A stretch of DNA of 64,000 nucleotides. Source: Entonaema liquescens (taxonomy: Eukaryota > Ascomycota > Sordariomycetes > Xylariales > Xylariaceae). The stretch covers positions 248,001-312,000 of the forward strand of contig CADCSX010000011.1 of NCBI GenBank assembly GCA_902805475.1, written 5' to 3'. A model generated the notes under the pieces. That model made no database searches, was not told the DNA's origin, and was given only the letters and a program-made list of their open reading frames with translations. Positions 45,882 through 60,200 of this stretch are shown here, piece by piece. The position numbers and the translations under genes are program-made. Within the stretch, counting starts at the first letter, position 1, and every line of letters starts with the position of its first letter.

Positions 45882-46900
45882 TTCGAATTGTTGAACCCGG
45901 CTATAACCTTGGTGTATATGGCTTCGTGTAAAGGTATCTCGCAATGTCTGTACAGTGGTAGATGAGAAATCTGAGAATCTCATACAAAAGCGACAAACGG
46001 GATGGGTATCTTGATTAAATGCAAATGCGCCAAATCGATTATAACTCGAAGGTAAATGAAGTATAGTCTGGTATGTAAAAATCCCAGAATATACTCGTAT
46101 AAGTCTTTCTGTCGTCCCCCTACTGCAAGCGCAAAGACTTCAAGTCGCCTGCAAATGATGTTATCGCAATGTGAGAGCACACATAAGATTTATGCGCGCG
46201 GGCGATGTGTGAGATGGACAAGCAAAAATGTCATGAGATGAACAGAGTTCATAGGACGTATAAGTGTTAACTTATAGCCTGTCTATAGATTTGCAAAGAT
46301 GCGACAGGTTGGAAGCTTTGAGGCGAATTCGTTCCTCGAGAGAGAAAAAAAAAATTATGTTAGGTCGGGTCTTGGTCTCGTTCTAGGTTGATGGCTGTAA
46401 AAGTTGTTAGCACGTTAGACAAGATCTGGAAAGCGACCTCCGTGTATGGTGGGGTGTGCTTGCTTTCGTAAAAATCTACAGATTCGGGCCTTCTATTGGT
46501 TGGTATCAATTTATGTCCCCCCCAGCCCTGGTTCTTTTCAGCTAACTACTGTATGTAACAAGGCTAGCCCTGGGCTGGGCCCCCTGTGGTTATCGCCGGT
46601 CTCCACTAAGTAGCACATGTTTTCTAGGTCTGGCCAGCGGGAGCTCCCATTGGATTTTGATCTTCCAGCTGCTAAACTTTTATTAGCGCGGGATCCAAAC
46701 GCCTCAGCTTCATCATCTCGAAATATTTTCATGTTTGCTAGCTTTCTTTACCACATAGTTTACACAGCTACGTCCCTCGAAGTATGTATCACGAGTCAGT
46801 TATAGGAGCCAAGTCGAAACCCAATGCGACCTATATTCGAAATTAGATAGTCAATGTTGTATCTGCTTTGGATATCCATCGAGATAATCTAAAGACTCAG

Positions 46901-46942
46901 AAGCATTTGAATGAAGCATTTGAATGAAGCATTTGAATGAAG
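46901..46942. repeat. Three tandem copies of a 13-bp unit
   Basis: AAGCATTTGAATG is repeated three times without error (46901-46939), followed by a partial fourth copy. Noncoding. Confidence 0.95.
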
Positions 46943-49239
46943 TCTCAAATAACTAGTATCCGACCAATATGCCCTTACTTGATAGATTGGATAAACACGA
47001 AGTATTTTAATAACGTAAAGCTTCATCAGCTATTCACTAACACTTGTATTCCATACCTCTGGCGATCAATATCGTTGCGGGTGGAATAGACCTCCAGCTG
47101 AGCTGAAAGCCGCCCACGAGCACGCCACATGCAAGGCTGGAAACATGATAGTGCTTGGGCACACGCATTAGCTTGGCGTGGCGCTCGTGGGGGATAAGAT
47201 ATCTATTGATCAACATGGATAGACTATACCGCCTAGCGCTTCTCACGTCTCACGAGGTCTGATGATGCCTGTAAACCACAATACTATTCAAGAGGCTTGT
47301 TGGGATACTGCGATCATATGATGACCGAGATGAGACTAAACAAGTATTCCAGAAATATAAGAACTCGCCTAAAGATCTATCTAGACTCGGATATCTAGCC
47401 TCTTGGTTTAGTTATTTCTGGATAAGTCTCTGAATCCTAACAAGGTATACTAGGGGTTATGTTAAGGCAGAGACTGCCTACCTTAGGTACCCTTTTATGT
47501 AGGAGAGCAGTGAAGTGGAATAAGTATTTTTCTACATTTTTGTATCTCCATATTGACTTGCTATTAGCTGGTTTAACCCGCACAATAAACCCCTCCCAAA
47601 GAGCCTATATATGACAGAGGATCGACAAATTCACACAGGAGTCTAATATATGTGTCAACTACACGCTGCTTCCAAGGCCCTGAATTGGCTGAATAAACGA
47701 ATGTCAGATTTATACCCGTTCGGGATATTTACAGTCTTGTGGTTGGTGTTCTATATCAAAGCTAGACATTATATACTATTATACTCCTTTTCGCGAAGAT
47801 GTTGATAGACTGCCATGCCCACAGGAGCGTAAAACAACCATGAGTCATTGGCCCCTTACCATTCTATATATCTAAGACTTGTCCATGATACACGGGATAA
47901 GTTTAATACGGAGATATAGTTGGCATATGTCCTCATAAAGCTCCTGCTGTGAGGTATATAACCGACGAAATAATAACCAAGAGTATCGTTAAGCTTCTCA
48001 TATTATAGCTACTAATTGCTCTTACTTATCCTTGATGGGAGGTATTCGTGCGGCAAGTTATTCTTGCTAACCACGAGTAAACTTATCTGGTTCTAATAGT
48101 CGGGTGTTCTCCAGAGTAGTCGGCTGAGAGGAACTACTTTGTATTGCTTATATTGCCCGTTGGGCAAGAGTTCTGGCATAACCAGGAAGAAAAAATGGCA
48201 TTCATTTTTCTTACTAATATCGGCTTGATAGTACTCAGATGACCGCTCCTCTCCTAGATTTAGATGTTGCCGAGAAGATAAGCCTCTCTGGGAGAACTAT
48301 GCAAGATCACTTCTTGTTCTATGTAGATGAAACTTAATCATAGTAACTCTTAAAGAAGCTTACATGGAAGCAATACTGGCTTAAAGCTTTTAAGAGTATG
48401 TTGGGCTAGGAGTGAATCGGTTGTCTCCTACGAGTCTTTCTAGAGCAAAGCAATTTATAATATCACAACCTGTTTCTCATGGACTAACCCAGGTTCTTTA
48501 CTTCACAATAGGTCGAAGGAGTCTATACCTAACGTCAACGCTTCTACGGTTTATTAACCTTACAACTGAATAAGAATAAACATTAGATACCAGGGATAAG
48601 CCGTTGGACCGTAAGAGCAATGTCGATGCTAACCGATGCAAATAGTTTGGGTCACCACGACTAGAGTGTCCCCGTCACTATTCAACGACTTCGTAGGCAA
48701 ATAAAATCTGATATATAGGATACCAACTGTATGAGGATACATCCCATGAAGGAAAAATAACTATGCAGACATTTCCCCCTACTAGCAAGTCTTCAAGACT
48801 CCTCATCCCCTCAACTCACATACTTCCATCCAACACCCAGCCCAACCGACGAATAGCAACGCAGCTCAACCCAAGCCCTCGGGCGGACGTCGGGCCCCAA
48901 GCCGGATCAACTGGGAACCAGTAAAGGAGGTCAGCAACCTGGCCCATCCATGATTCGACCGGCAAGGCAAAAAAGGCGGGATCCGCATCCACCACCCTAG
49001 CGCAGGAATCTCTGGCTGGCGACAAGGCCGTTCCGTTGGGGCGCGAGCAAGAACTTCGAAAAGCACGTGCAATGTCGCTTTTTCGCTACTCATAGCTGGT
49101 TCGCCTGCTTCTTCGAAAAGACCCTTGGATCGGATGTCCATGACGAACTCGAACTTGCTGGGGCGGGTCGCCTCTGCCCCCTCCCCCTCCCCTTCTCCCC
49201 GCTGAGCCGGTGCCTTGGTTCTGGCGAGGATGGGAAAGA

Positions 49240-49280
49240 AGAAAGGACAGGACAGGATAGGATAGGGCAGGATAGGGATA
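49240..49280. repeat. Degenerate purine-rich GGACA/GGATA repeat
   Basis: A run of five- to seven-base units, GGACA then GGATA and GGGATA. Noncoding. Confidence 0.75.
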
Positions 49281-52200
49281 GGAGCTGCGCATGTATGTAT
49301 GTGGCGCGACGGGTGGAAGTCGATGGCCTATCACGTTGCGTACCACTTACATATATATCTTCAACCTTTAGTACTAATAACTATTATATCACATACAAGT
49401 GATCAACGGGATAAGATTTACGCAATTTGCTTTCGGTCCCCATCTGCCGAACCTCGACTTTTCTTCACGGGCGAAGATCGTAGATGTCATCGCTAAGCGA
49501 GGGGTAGCTATGATTCGCATATGGGGGACCCTGACGAGCCTGCCAAAAACGCGGGGAAGCCTCATTTGCTGGGCGAAGTTGACCGAGGGCGCAAAGAGGG
49601 AAATATCTTATGAGATCGGGTGGTGGGGGTCACCGCTGGAGCAAATGAAGTCTCTCTACGATTTATATTGGATGTGTAGAAATTGGTCAAGAGGCAAGGT
49701 TATGCCTAGTCACTTTTATTTATTTATGAGCATATGGGATAGGTGCTCGTGTTTGTAGCTTCGAATGGAAAGGCTCTATTACTTGAACTCCAAGGTGACC
49801 CCTCGTAGAATACCTGGCGGGGGATGTTGTTCGGTCACATAGTTGATTCCGAGCTTAGCTCAGCTTTGACTTATCGTCTTCCCCTCATTCAAGATACTTA
49901 GACCTGCGCACCTACTGCCTTTGCGAGATAATGTCCCTCCCTGGGTAGATAGACTGACGAGTGAGAATCGATGGCATTGTTTGTCGAAGGAAAAAGGAAT
50001 GCAGTAATAGGTCGTGACAATATGAAATTGAATCAAACTTGGTCTCATTTAAGGGTGTGTACTCGGCCAAATTTGAAGCTCGGTAGAATGACCACCTATC
50101 AAGGAGGATTAAAAATGCCCGAAATGCTGATATGTGAATTCCTTTAGATTAGGATTAAAGCGTAACCCTCTAAGCATTAATTTAGCCTGACCCCGTCTGT
50201 AAGCACCCCCGCGGTCCGAGTCCATGGGAAGCGAGCTACCAGATCTACCAAGAGCGTGTATATCGCGGGCGGTGGAATGAAAAGTGATAGACGGTGGCAA
50301 CGACAATACTTTGAGTACCAGATTTCCGATTTGAAGTGGGATTGGAATCGCGATGTTGGCTATCCTCAGGGGGGTTGTTGTTGGGATGAGAGCGGTATGG
50401 GGTCGCAGACCATGGAGGGTTCTAGGAATTAGGAGCGCCATTGAACCGAAAGGAGCAGACTACCAATTCGGGAAGCTCGTGGGGAAAACATAACGGTTAG
50501 GCCCTCTCGATCGGCTCGCCGAAGGAACCCTCTTTTGTTGGCGGTCACCTCGACTCCTGAATCGTACTGTGTGAGAACCTTGTTATGTGATCAGGCCATT
50601 GATTAATTGATGACAATGGAAAAGCTATTTCAACTGGTCAAATCGACAGACCATCCCACAAATTAGTACCTTCGGATATTTAGGGCCACTGAACCAGGTC
50701 AAGTTTTGGTAAGACCCCGAATTTAATCGTCGCTAGGAGCGCTAAGCGGAAAATAAGAAAATTGCGAGACGATGAACCATAACCAAATTGTTGAAAGGGG
50801 TATTACATATCTGCCCACGAGACTTCGAGCGTCTGTCGGTTCTGAGTAACCCGAGAACATCCGGTTCCTACATTAGTAGACCGTAGCTGTGGTACGAAGG
50901 GTATACTGATACATATGAGGGATAAACCGGGGGAATGGAAAGTAAAACATTGTGAAGCATATTGGAGATGCGGATGGCAGACTTAATATGGTGGTGAACA
51001 AGTCTAGGCTATCCAAACGCTCGGGTTTCCGGTTGCCATGATCTGTTGCGCTATACTATCCTGCTCAGTTCCTATATTGAACAAATACAACATGCCCTCT
51101 AGCAGCCGCCTTTTGATGAACCATCTCGTTGGGTGGCATCTTTGGAATTTACATCCACGTGAGCTTGGATAGCGAACCGCTAGTGGATGGGGGTTCCCTT
51201 GTTTTTAGTAGACTTAAATGCCAATTATGCATAGAAATCCCTGCTTGCGAGCTGCGAGATGCCAAGCCTATGCAGAGTTACTAGCTCTTTTGGATCAGCG
51301 CTCGGCGCGCTTCTCACATGCTGCAGGATAAATGTTTGTAATGTGTTGTGTTGTCTTATCCATAAGGGATGGTCTGAGGTAATGACAGGCCATTATAAGC
51401 ACCGGTCTTATAATCGGTATGTCAAAAACGGCACTGGTGAGGACTTAGCGGGAGATATATTGACCTTGGAGGCTCTGTTCTAGAAATATTTCCCGCGAGC
51501 TACGAAATAGACTGGATGGCGTCAGATAGGCGATATGCACACATGTAGTTGAACCACCGTCTCGCTTACTGTTATGGCTGGGATCTTGATCTCGTTCATG
51601 AGGCTACAGCCAGGCAAGGGGCATACTTCTATGTATGTATGCATGCGCAAGATTTGGCTCGCAGCAAGGCCAGATTTGAAGTTGGGGAAATTCCTTTCGT
51701 TTCGGTAGTCCTTAGGCGAATGGAACTCGAAATTCGACCAGTCCGTTTCGACATGAGGTCAGTTTCAACCATTCAAATAAAATACTTACCAAGGGTCTAA
51801 GTAGGCGCCTGATACTTGACATGCCTACCCAACAAAGTATGCTTCATAGTCATTGGCTCTGATATAAGGTATGTACGGATTTGCAGTCTTCGACAGTTGT
51901 GTAACGCTTCTATGTCGGTATGAACTGGCGGTATCCGCGCCGTGAAGAGGATATTTTTGGATACCGTTGCACCGTATGAAATACTCCTTCGAAGGACGGA
52001 ACAATGCTGCATGTCAGTCTTTACCACGTGTACCGACAGAAAACCACGGAAGACAGATCCCGAATCTTTCTTATTATGCATTTCTTTGCTCGGAAGAAGA
52101 AAAATATAGTGGTTAGCGATCACGGTTAGTCCTTGAACTTCGTTCGCGCAAAGCCGACGAAAAGGGTTTATGATTAGGAGAGAAGGGAAGATGTAGAGAG

Positions 52201-54376
52201 TCTCGGAGGTAAGTAACCTAGGTGGTTATTAACCTAACAAGTTATGTAGGTAGATATGTAGGTGATAGCAAGGACCTCAACCCAGATGAAGGTTCGGCCC
52301 GTGCTTTTCTCCCATCTTCACCTAATAATTCAAGCAATACAAGACTAGGACGCTATCAATGTCAGTGACACGTTAATGCGTTATATTTACACGTATTTCC
52401 TGGATCGTTTGGTTGTTCATGGGGCTTGAGGGATCATATGTAGGTAGACGTGTTAGCAGTAAACGTGTATGTGGTAGGTATGAAGCGGTCAAGTTGGGTT
52501 TGAGGCTCGTGCTATTATTTGAAAGCGCCTAAAGAGTCGATATGATTTGAAGTTTGAAACCTACCTGGAGCCTCAAGTTTCAACGGGGTCGCAGGGTCCA
52601 AGTTGCGACCCGAGACATAGCGGGAAGACTTTCATCATTTAGAGAAATTGACGAGATTTAGACTTAACTGAGATGTGGGGAGGAAGAAAAAGAACATATG
52701 AACGAATTCTGTACTAAAATATCTTGTATATGATATAGCTTTATTTGTAGGGTAGTTACGAGATATAGTTGTATCTTAGAAGTACCTGTCTCCCCATGCT
52801 CCCATGCTCCCATGCTCAGTGCCTTCCCATGTCTGCTATGGAGAGAACAGGTGGGTCAGGTGAGTGTTGTGGGGGTCATGATACCTAATCAAACGGAACG
52901 ACACATTTATGAAATAGACGGTTCAGACGGCAATAAACTCCGGCGTTGGCTCTTGCGCTCAAGCCTTTTAGTGGTCTGGTTTTTCTTTTCTTTTCTTCTG
53001 TTAGAATTTAATGATATCTTATAAAGGTAAGTAGGTAGTAATATTTTATTCTCATCAAGTCATACGTGTATATAACTTATAATAATGTTGTATAAATTAT
53101 ATGAAACGCCTTACTGAAGCGAGTACTATACTAGACTTACTACAGGTATCTGCGTAGAAGGGGCAACTGGAATAAAAGTTAGGTATGGAAGGATGGTGGT
53201 GGATTCAATCGACGCTGCAAGTTGACGACTTGTTAAAAGTATGGAGTGAGAGTTGGAGTTGGAGTTGGCAAGGTTAAGCGCAATTGTAGATTTTGGTTCC
53301 CGTTGATTACTAGCAGGCACCACCTTGTAAACCCTGCTCTGGTAGTTAGATTTCTAGGGTACCCTGACATAGCGGGTGCCCCTTAGCTTTGACCTTTCGG
53401 ACGGTACTAGTGGTAATGTATTCCGTACTATGTAAACCGTTCGCTTTATCTCTTCGAATTAATGTCCGCTTTCTAATGTTGTTACACATTGTACACGTAC
53501 GTTCAATTCTTTTAATATTCGGAACTCTCAATAGGTATTAGTTGCTGTAGGTATGTATTAGCTGTCCCTGTTTTATTATGAGGTAGCCATGGGATATAAA
53601 ATTTCGAATGTGCAATAGACTAATATTAAAAACTCGTTCCCGTTCTATATCAATGACACATAGGCCCGTAAGATATTCACCTGTATTTAATTAATTGGAT
53701 CGAGTATGTCAATGCCAGACGCGACATAGGATCAATTCGGCGGTGGCTTACAGCCGCGAATAGACAAGCGCATAGTCAAATTAGAATTATTAATATCATC
53801 GGAGAGAGATTGGATCTCACATTTTCACCGTCTCGTTCTTATGGTCCTGAAGGGAAAAGGGGGAGGGGATAAATTCCTTATGGGGATCAAACCTATCATC
53901 AATGACAGCTGTCACCTGTAAGTAAGTGTGTGTGTGTGTATGCCTGAGTATATGTGTGTATATGTACGTACTAGAACTGTCATCGAATACCTAGGAAGGA
54001 CTATGAAAAATGTATATACTGTACATAACACTACTTACATACAAAGAAGAACAACTAAAAATGTGCGTCCAAGATTTCTTTTAAACCACTAGGCCTATTA
54101 CGGCCTCATTCCCTTCCCCACATGTATTTTGTCCTACCATCTCAGTCAACGTTGCCTCTTCAGTAATCGTCCCTGGTAGTGAAATTTCCCTACAAGGAAG
54201 AGGATGATGTACGCCTTACAGAAGAAAAAATCAAAACGTCTCGAAAAATCCGCAGGGCCAACAATGATTGACCAGTGAAATATTACCTAATCTACACCCC
54301 AGTAAAAAAGAAGAAAAAAAAATTAATCATCACCATCATTCGGTCCATCATACGAATGGAAGTTTACAAACGTTGC

Positions 54377-54397
54377 AAAAAAAAAAAAAAAAAAAAA
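54377..54397 (+). repeat. Poly-A run of 21
   Basis: A homopolymer in noncoding sequence, with another A-rich block at 54306-54320. Length is likely to be unreliable in an assembly. Confidence 0.9.
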
Positions 54398-55525
54398 TTT
54401 ACTGGGGATTCCAGCAAGGACCACACCAACGGGATGCTATGTAGAGTTCTTTTGCCCGCCTACGTTGCGAAATACTTCTTTACTATGTAGGTACACAGTC
54501 CTACCCTGTAACGGTACTTAGATCTTGCGATTTATAAGTACTCATCTACCCAGTAGCCCATTAAGTAATACAGTAGGTAATTTATAAGGAAGGAGGTAGC
54601 ATCACCGTACCAGGCAGGTACAATACACGGAGTACGGGAAGTACCTCTTAACCCCCCCATTTCCCCCATTTTCTGACCCGGTCTTGGTTGATCAACTACA
54701 ACTTGTCCCCTCCGATAATTTCTCTTATTAGGGTACTCTCCTATTAATTACTTGAAGGTAGCCATCTCCCGTTACCGTTGCCGCTCCCTTTTCTAACCCA
54801 CGTCTCGTCCTCCGTCGCGTGTGTGCAGCGCAATTGTGTGGTGCCAGTTATTTTTTCTTTTTTCAACCTCATTTTCCTATCTTCCTCATAGAACTTGGCG
54901 AATCTACCGTCGCTAAGCTAACCGGGTGTCGCCTAAGGGAATAATATTTGGGCTAAAGATTTCTGGTAAGTTGCGAAACGAGAGACATTTTTACTGCATA
55001 TGATTTTTTTTTGTTAAATTTCTCGAATTTTTTTTCCCGCCCCCTCTCGCGCGACCGCTACCGAACTCTTTGCGTTTACGCGCTTGGGGGAAAAATAAAA
55101 AAGAGACAGCGACATCAGTACCCGAGGCGGGAGACTATTAAAGTTATTTTTATTTTTATTTTTTATGTCGGCTCCTATCAACACCGACCTCATCCCGACA
55201 GTTTTCATTCAGAACAATAAAATTGTGAAGAGGAAAAAAAAGAAAGAAAATTACCCTTCAACGATGGAATCATTTTTTGCCTATGATTACACTTCCTACC
55301 TAGCCATCAGACGTCAACTGATCTAGCACCAAATATACTTAGCATTGCTTATTACCCGTGCTGTTGATTGCCAAACTTGGCCATGGCAAAGCTAACCCTA
55401 AGTACATAGGAGAATCAATAGTCCCTTGCGTCAAAAGCGTTGTCGACTAACCCACCTGAATTTCGATAATCTACCTAATCAAGATTCAACCATCGACATA
55501 AAGTTAACCTCAAAGAGTGGGCATC

Positions 55526-57295
55526 ATGTCGCAACAATACTACGGAGATTCTCAATGGGCGGGCGCTGGTCCTTCCCAAACAACTTGGGATCACCAGACA
55601 CCTCCGCCGCCACCGGCGCGATCTGGTTAGTACTACGTCGATTACGTAGATTATCTAGGGCTATGTTGGCTAACGCTATTGTATTAGGTGCCAGCTCTGC
55701 TATCCCACGCGAAGTCGAATCGATTGCTTTTGCCTACCAATTTGAGGGTACGTAAAAATAAAATAGAAAATAGACGGAATAAGAAGCGCATGTATCAAAG
55801 GAATTTCGCGCGGCCGAAGTTTTCGTCGAAATAGTCATCGTCGATATCGGCCCGAGCGAATTTTACATGCGTGATGATACCCGCATCTTCTACGAATTAT
55901 TTCCATGGCTATATTTTCATGCTAACGAAATTGGGTTACAGAGGTTGAACGAGCCGTCGATAATCTGGTTAAGAGCGGGAAGATGTACGGCCCGCCAGGG
56001 CGACGTGAGTTTACCCCGATGATGGCTCTGAAACGAAACAAGGCACACCACTGAATGTGTCCCGGAGAGAGTGGGTGGGCGTTCGTCTGGGAATTGGTAC
56101 TAATTGCCATGTAGATGGACGGGCTGCGTCTGGTCATGGCCTGCGGCCGCATTCCGTGGAGTTTGGCGACCCGCGAGCCGGCCACCCTGGTCCGAACCTG
56201 CAGAATTTCTATGCCGCGCAACGACACCAGCCTTCGCGCGGTTCCAACGAGGCGGAACAGATGATGCAGGCCAAGCGGAGGATGGCGGCTCAACGGGAGC
56301 GAGAGCTTCGCAACTATCATCAAGAGCAGCAATTCAACCGAAGTAGGCCGCCCTCTTCTGTATAGCACAAAATTTGCATCGCAAATCAAGAAAAGAAAAT
56401 TCTTTCGGCGGGGTCAATCTTGTTCCCTATTTTCCCTGACTTCACACGCGATGTTTCTACTATGTCTTGAATTCCCGTAAAGCCCTATTTCGATATGTTG
56501 CGATGAGTCTTCGGATCACCGCATATTTAACATACTCTTGCGAAGAAACGCTAACCCACTGTCTTGACAGATGTTCTTTCTGATATTTCTTATAACACCA
56601 AACCTGATCGCGCTTTGAGCCCTGGCAGCATGTCCGAAGATGAACGTCGTGATTTGATCGCACGCCAGCGTAGTGCGCTTTTCGGCGAGGGTAGCTATCC
56701 CGATGAATCTGGCGTAAACCGATCTGGAGCATCTGGCTTGCCAACTGGTGGTGCCTCTAGTCACCGTGGCCCTTCTCCCTTAGCTTACGACTACGGACGA
56801 CCAGGTGCACCCAACGCCTCCGAAGGCGCGTCGCAGCCTAATGAGACGCAGGGTCTCTCCCGTGCTAACAGCAACGCCAGTCCCCAGTCAAACCCGCCGG
56901 CTAACATGGGTATATTCGATAGCGCTGTCGGCCAGCAAGCTAATCGCACCAGCAACTCATCTCCCACTGGTGGGTCCCCCCCTCGGGCCGGAGGTATCCC
57001 TAAGCCAGGTCAAAGCGGGAATGCGGTAGCCCCCATCGGTACCCGTCCGTCGGCAGCTTCTCAGGCTACCAACCCAGCCTTGAACAAGCGCTCGACCACT
57101 CCTCTGCCGTCGCCATTAAGCCACGGTTTCACTGCCTCGGGCAATGGAGATGACGTCAACCAAGGCGTCTCAACTAGTTCTGCTCCTTCTAACCCGCCCA
57201 GCGCCGCTGCGGACGGATATAACGGATGGAGCAACCGTTCAGGTGTTTGGGGAAGCAAGTCAAACTTGGGGGTTCAGGCTAGCGTTTGGGGTTAG
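55526..57295 (+). CDS. Five-exon protein of unknown function, disordered
   Basis: I do not recognise this protein. Five exons join with matching phases: 55526-55625, 55688-55747, 55942-56004, 56115-56342 and 56571-57295, giving 391 residues. The N-terminus is MSQQYYGDSQWAGAGPSQTT, followed by a short predicted helix REVESIAFAYQFEEVERAVD and LVKSGKMYGPPGRR. Exon 4 encodes a second helical, charged stretch, EAEQMMQAKRRMAAQRERE, possibly a coiled coil. Exon 5 has SEDERRDLIARQRSALFGEG and a long Ser/Asn/Pro/Gly-rich tail ending in SVWG. The consistent splice structure and clear helix islands in otherwise disordered sequence suggest a genuine adaptor-like protein. No catalytic motif or membrane segment is visible. 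It converges on the peroxiredoxin-like gene across 3.3 kb. Confidence 0.8.
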
Positions 57296-60200
57296 GAAAC
57301 AAGGTGGTGTCATGAAGACCTAAGTGATGAGGAGCTAACCTGAGCATTCATGGCTAGAGATACCATCAAGGGCAAATGATTGTTTTGGCACAAAATCGGT
57401 GTTCAGGTTGATTAGGCATGGGGTGAGGGATACGTATATCCAGCATCAGCATGGGTGTTCAGGCCTTTGACGACACGGAAACAAAGATTTGGTAAAACAG
57501 GGGCGGAAAACAATTTCTCGTTTTGGAGTTCTCTGCGATTCTGCTTTTTCTACGACCTACGATACCTCCATTTCTCGGACCTTTCGATTAACAGGCATTG
57601 CGACACCCTTCTACAAGAACGAATATATAAGGCGGCTTGGTTCCTTATTAGCACCTGCAAAGGTTGGGCTGGATGGAAGCACCGAAAAGAGCGGACCGGA
57701 AATTCTATGAAAATGATATGGCAAATGGTACAAGGTTAAGGATACGGGTAGTGGCGATTTGTGTTTGGGGTTGCAATATTTTTTCGGTCTTTTGGTCGCG
57801 TGTTTGGAATGGAAACCCCCCGGGTTGAAATATTTTCCCATTAATGCGATACTACAGAAAATAGTTGGAGGTGACATATGGGCAGGACCCGATGGTTTGT
57901 CGAGGGCAATTCGGAGTTGCGCTTGGTGGATCAGGGGGGAAATGTCTGCGCTTCAGCTGTTGTATTAATCTCAACAAACGAAAGGGGTTTGGATGGACGA
58001 AAGGGCATCGACTACATCAGGGGTGTTTTTTTGTCGGGCGGCATGGCGGTGTTTGTTTCCTCTCGTTGAATTTTAAAATGGGCCCGGTTAATGGAAGATG
58101 GTTGCGCGTAGAGTTTGGCTGTTCTTTTTTCATCATCGCGTCTATTTTACGGTGCCTTACGTGTAAGCATTAGGGAGAGATACTCTACGGTAGGTAGGTA
58201 GGGTAGGTAGGTGGTTGCGTCCGCATAAGGGAGTTTGGCACATTGATCAATTAGGCATCACAATCTGGTAAAATGGACTGGTACATCTATGGCATAACGC
58301 GGGTTTTCTGATCCTTTTTCAGTCTTGAATCATTCTTTTGCGATAAGTACCTACTTAAGGCAACATAGGTAACCATAACCTATGGTTTGTATTCTGCCTA
58401 GCTTGTCCACGAACTGTAAGATCAGATGTATAGAGAACGATAAAGGGGTACCTTGTTGGTTGGTTCCGGAGCTAAGGGGTAGGTTGAGTTGCAAAATGCC
58501 GTCAAGGTATATATTCACTTACCTAGAAAGACACTCGCGGGTGAATCTATCTGCCTTGAACAGACTAGGGAGTCATGAAGTTTAGAAAGCCACTCGTGGT
58601 TCATCTGCTTTTGTATGAGACTTATGTTTATCTAACCATGTAGAACTACGTATATGAAGGTGATACCAAGAAGTTTAAGTTGTTGGGATGGTTAAGCTTA
58701 CTTTAATTATACATAGTGTCACTCCTCTCTATCTCTATGGGTACCTAGATAGAGTGGTGAGTAAGTCGAAGGTCAACACGGCAAACTAAGAGCTAAGATC
58801 TAATCAACATCGTACCATGAAGTGATGAAGGAGGGAGGTATCAAAGAGTAAGTCCGGGACTAGTTAAATTCTCTATAGTATTTACTTAAAGTTGAAAGGA
58901 GGTATGACTGTCTCAAGAGTTGTTGGGACGGAGAGTGTATGAGTTCTAAATTAATAGGTAACTACCCCTGATATTATCGGCCGAATAGTTCATTAAACCG
59001 AAAGAATAACTACCCATGGTTTGGAATCATCTATCTATAAGTATCGTATGTAACAGGCCACAACTCTAAGGATTTGAAAGTTCTTGTTTCATCGGTATAA
59101 GCCCACCCATCCAAATATGTAAAACTCAGCTTTTCATGTCAGACCATGATTCCTTCCTATATGTATGAGTACTTGACGAGCAAGGCAAATTGTGATCGTA
59201 TAAAGAAAACCAGAAAAAAAAAACCTAAAACGCCATAAAGTGAGTACCTATCATTGTGGTTTATTGTTCAGGCTTAACACTCAAACTGTGAAGGTGACAG
59301 TTTCTATCTTACACATGTATCTTCGTATGTCTCGGTAGTTAGTTCAATATTTCATAAAGTACCTACGCAGGTAAAGACTACATTAGAGGAATCTGGGGTC
59401 AGCTCTTCATGTCTCAGCTATCTTATGTAAACTAGAAGAATAGTTCGGAGCAGTCAGAAGCGTCAAATTTGGCATTCGATACTTGTGGCTTCCCAGAGCG
59501 CTCTGGGCTCTCACTAGCACGTTACCCTTGGTATTTGTGTTGATCTACTGACTGTGCAATATGATTAATCACTTCCGATTTCATGGAAGATTAAACATGA
59601 CACATATTTTTCGATATAAGTAGAAGAATTGGCTTAGTTGTAACTAGTCTATCCCCTTTTACTAGATTTCGTGTGGTCTTATGATACTTGTCCAGACATA
59701 TAGCGACATTACACATTCGATATGAGTCGACTGGCTAGGAGGGTTGAGAGAGTTCCATGAGTGCTCATATCATACTCACCCATGTTCGATTTAAGTTAGC
59801 TTCTTTAGTATAAAAGGCTCTGAGATTTATGTAGCATGGGTGTCTTCGTTTTATTTGAAGAAGCTTTTATTAAATCCACCGCCTCAAAGACGCCTTCGAC
59901 ATCATCTTAAAGATCGTCTAGTTTAGGATTCTAAATTCGGGAATGCCGTTTAGATTGCCTGTTGCTTCATCATCATGACAGGTAGTTAGATGTATGTAAA
60001 TTATGTCTAGTCATTTTCATACGTAAAAATAAGTCTCATAAATGTGGTATCGTGGTTATTCGAATGCCGCCCGTGCGGCGCTGTACATGGGGTCCGGGAC
60101 AGCACCGCCATGCCATGTCTTAAGCTCGGAGCTTGGCCTTTTAAGTAGCAAACTGGAAAGAAATTTAAATAGCATGAATACGCCCCTTATTACGACGTGC

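Larger units (their letters stand above)
45984..55525. other. Large gene-poor region (about 9.5 kb)
   Basis: No gene is supported. It contains a 13-bp triplicate (46901-46942), AGGACAGGATAGG-type repeats (49240-49280), GT repeats (53927-53940) and a 21-base A run (54377-54397). A 360-base open segment at 49399-49758 reads protein-like in its first third but has no ATG start and no motif I recognise. It may be a relic exon. Stop-rich sequence at 46,900-49,000 could be decayed repeat DNA, but I cannot identify the element. Confidence 0.45.

Noticed and set aside
46901..46942. Spaced repeats considered as a CRISPR-like array
   Set aside because: Units are directly adjacent with no spacers, and the genome is eukaryotic; this is an ordinary tandem repeat.
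50109..50441. 110-residue minus-strand frame starting with ATG
   Set aside because: No similarity recognised and no coding bias visible by eye; treated as chance.
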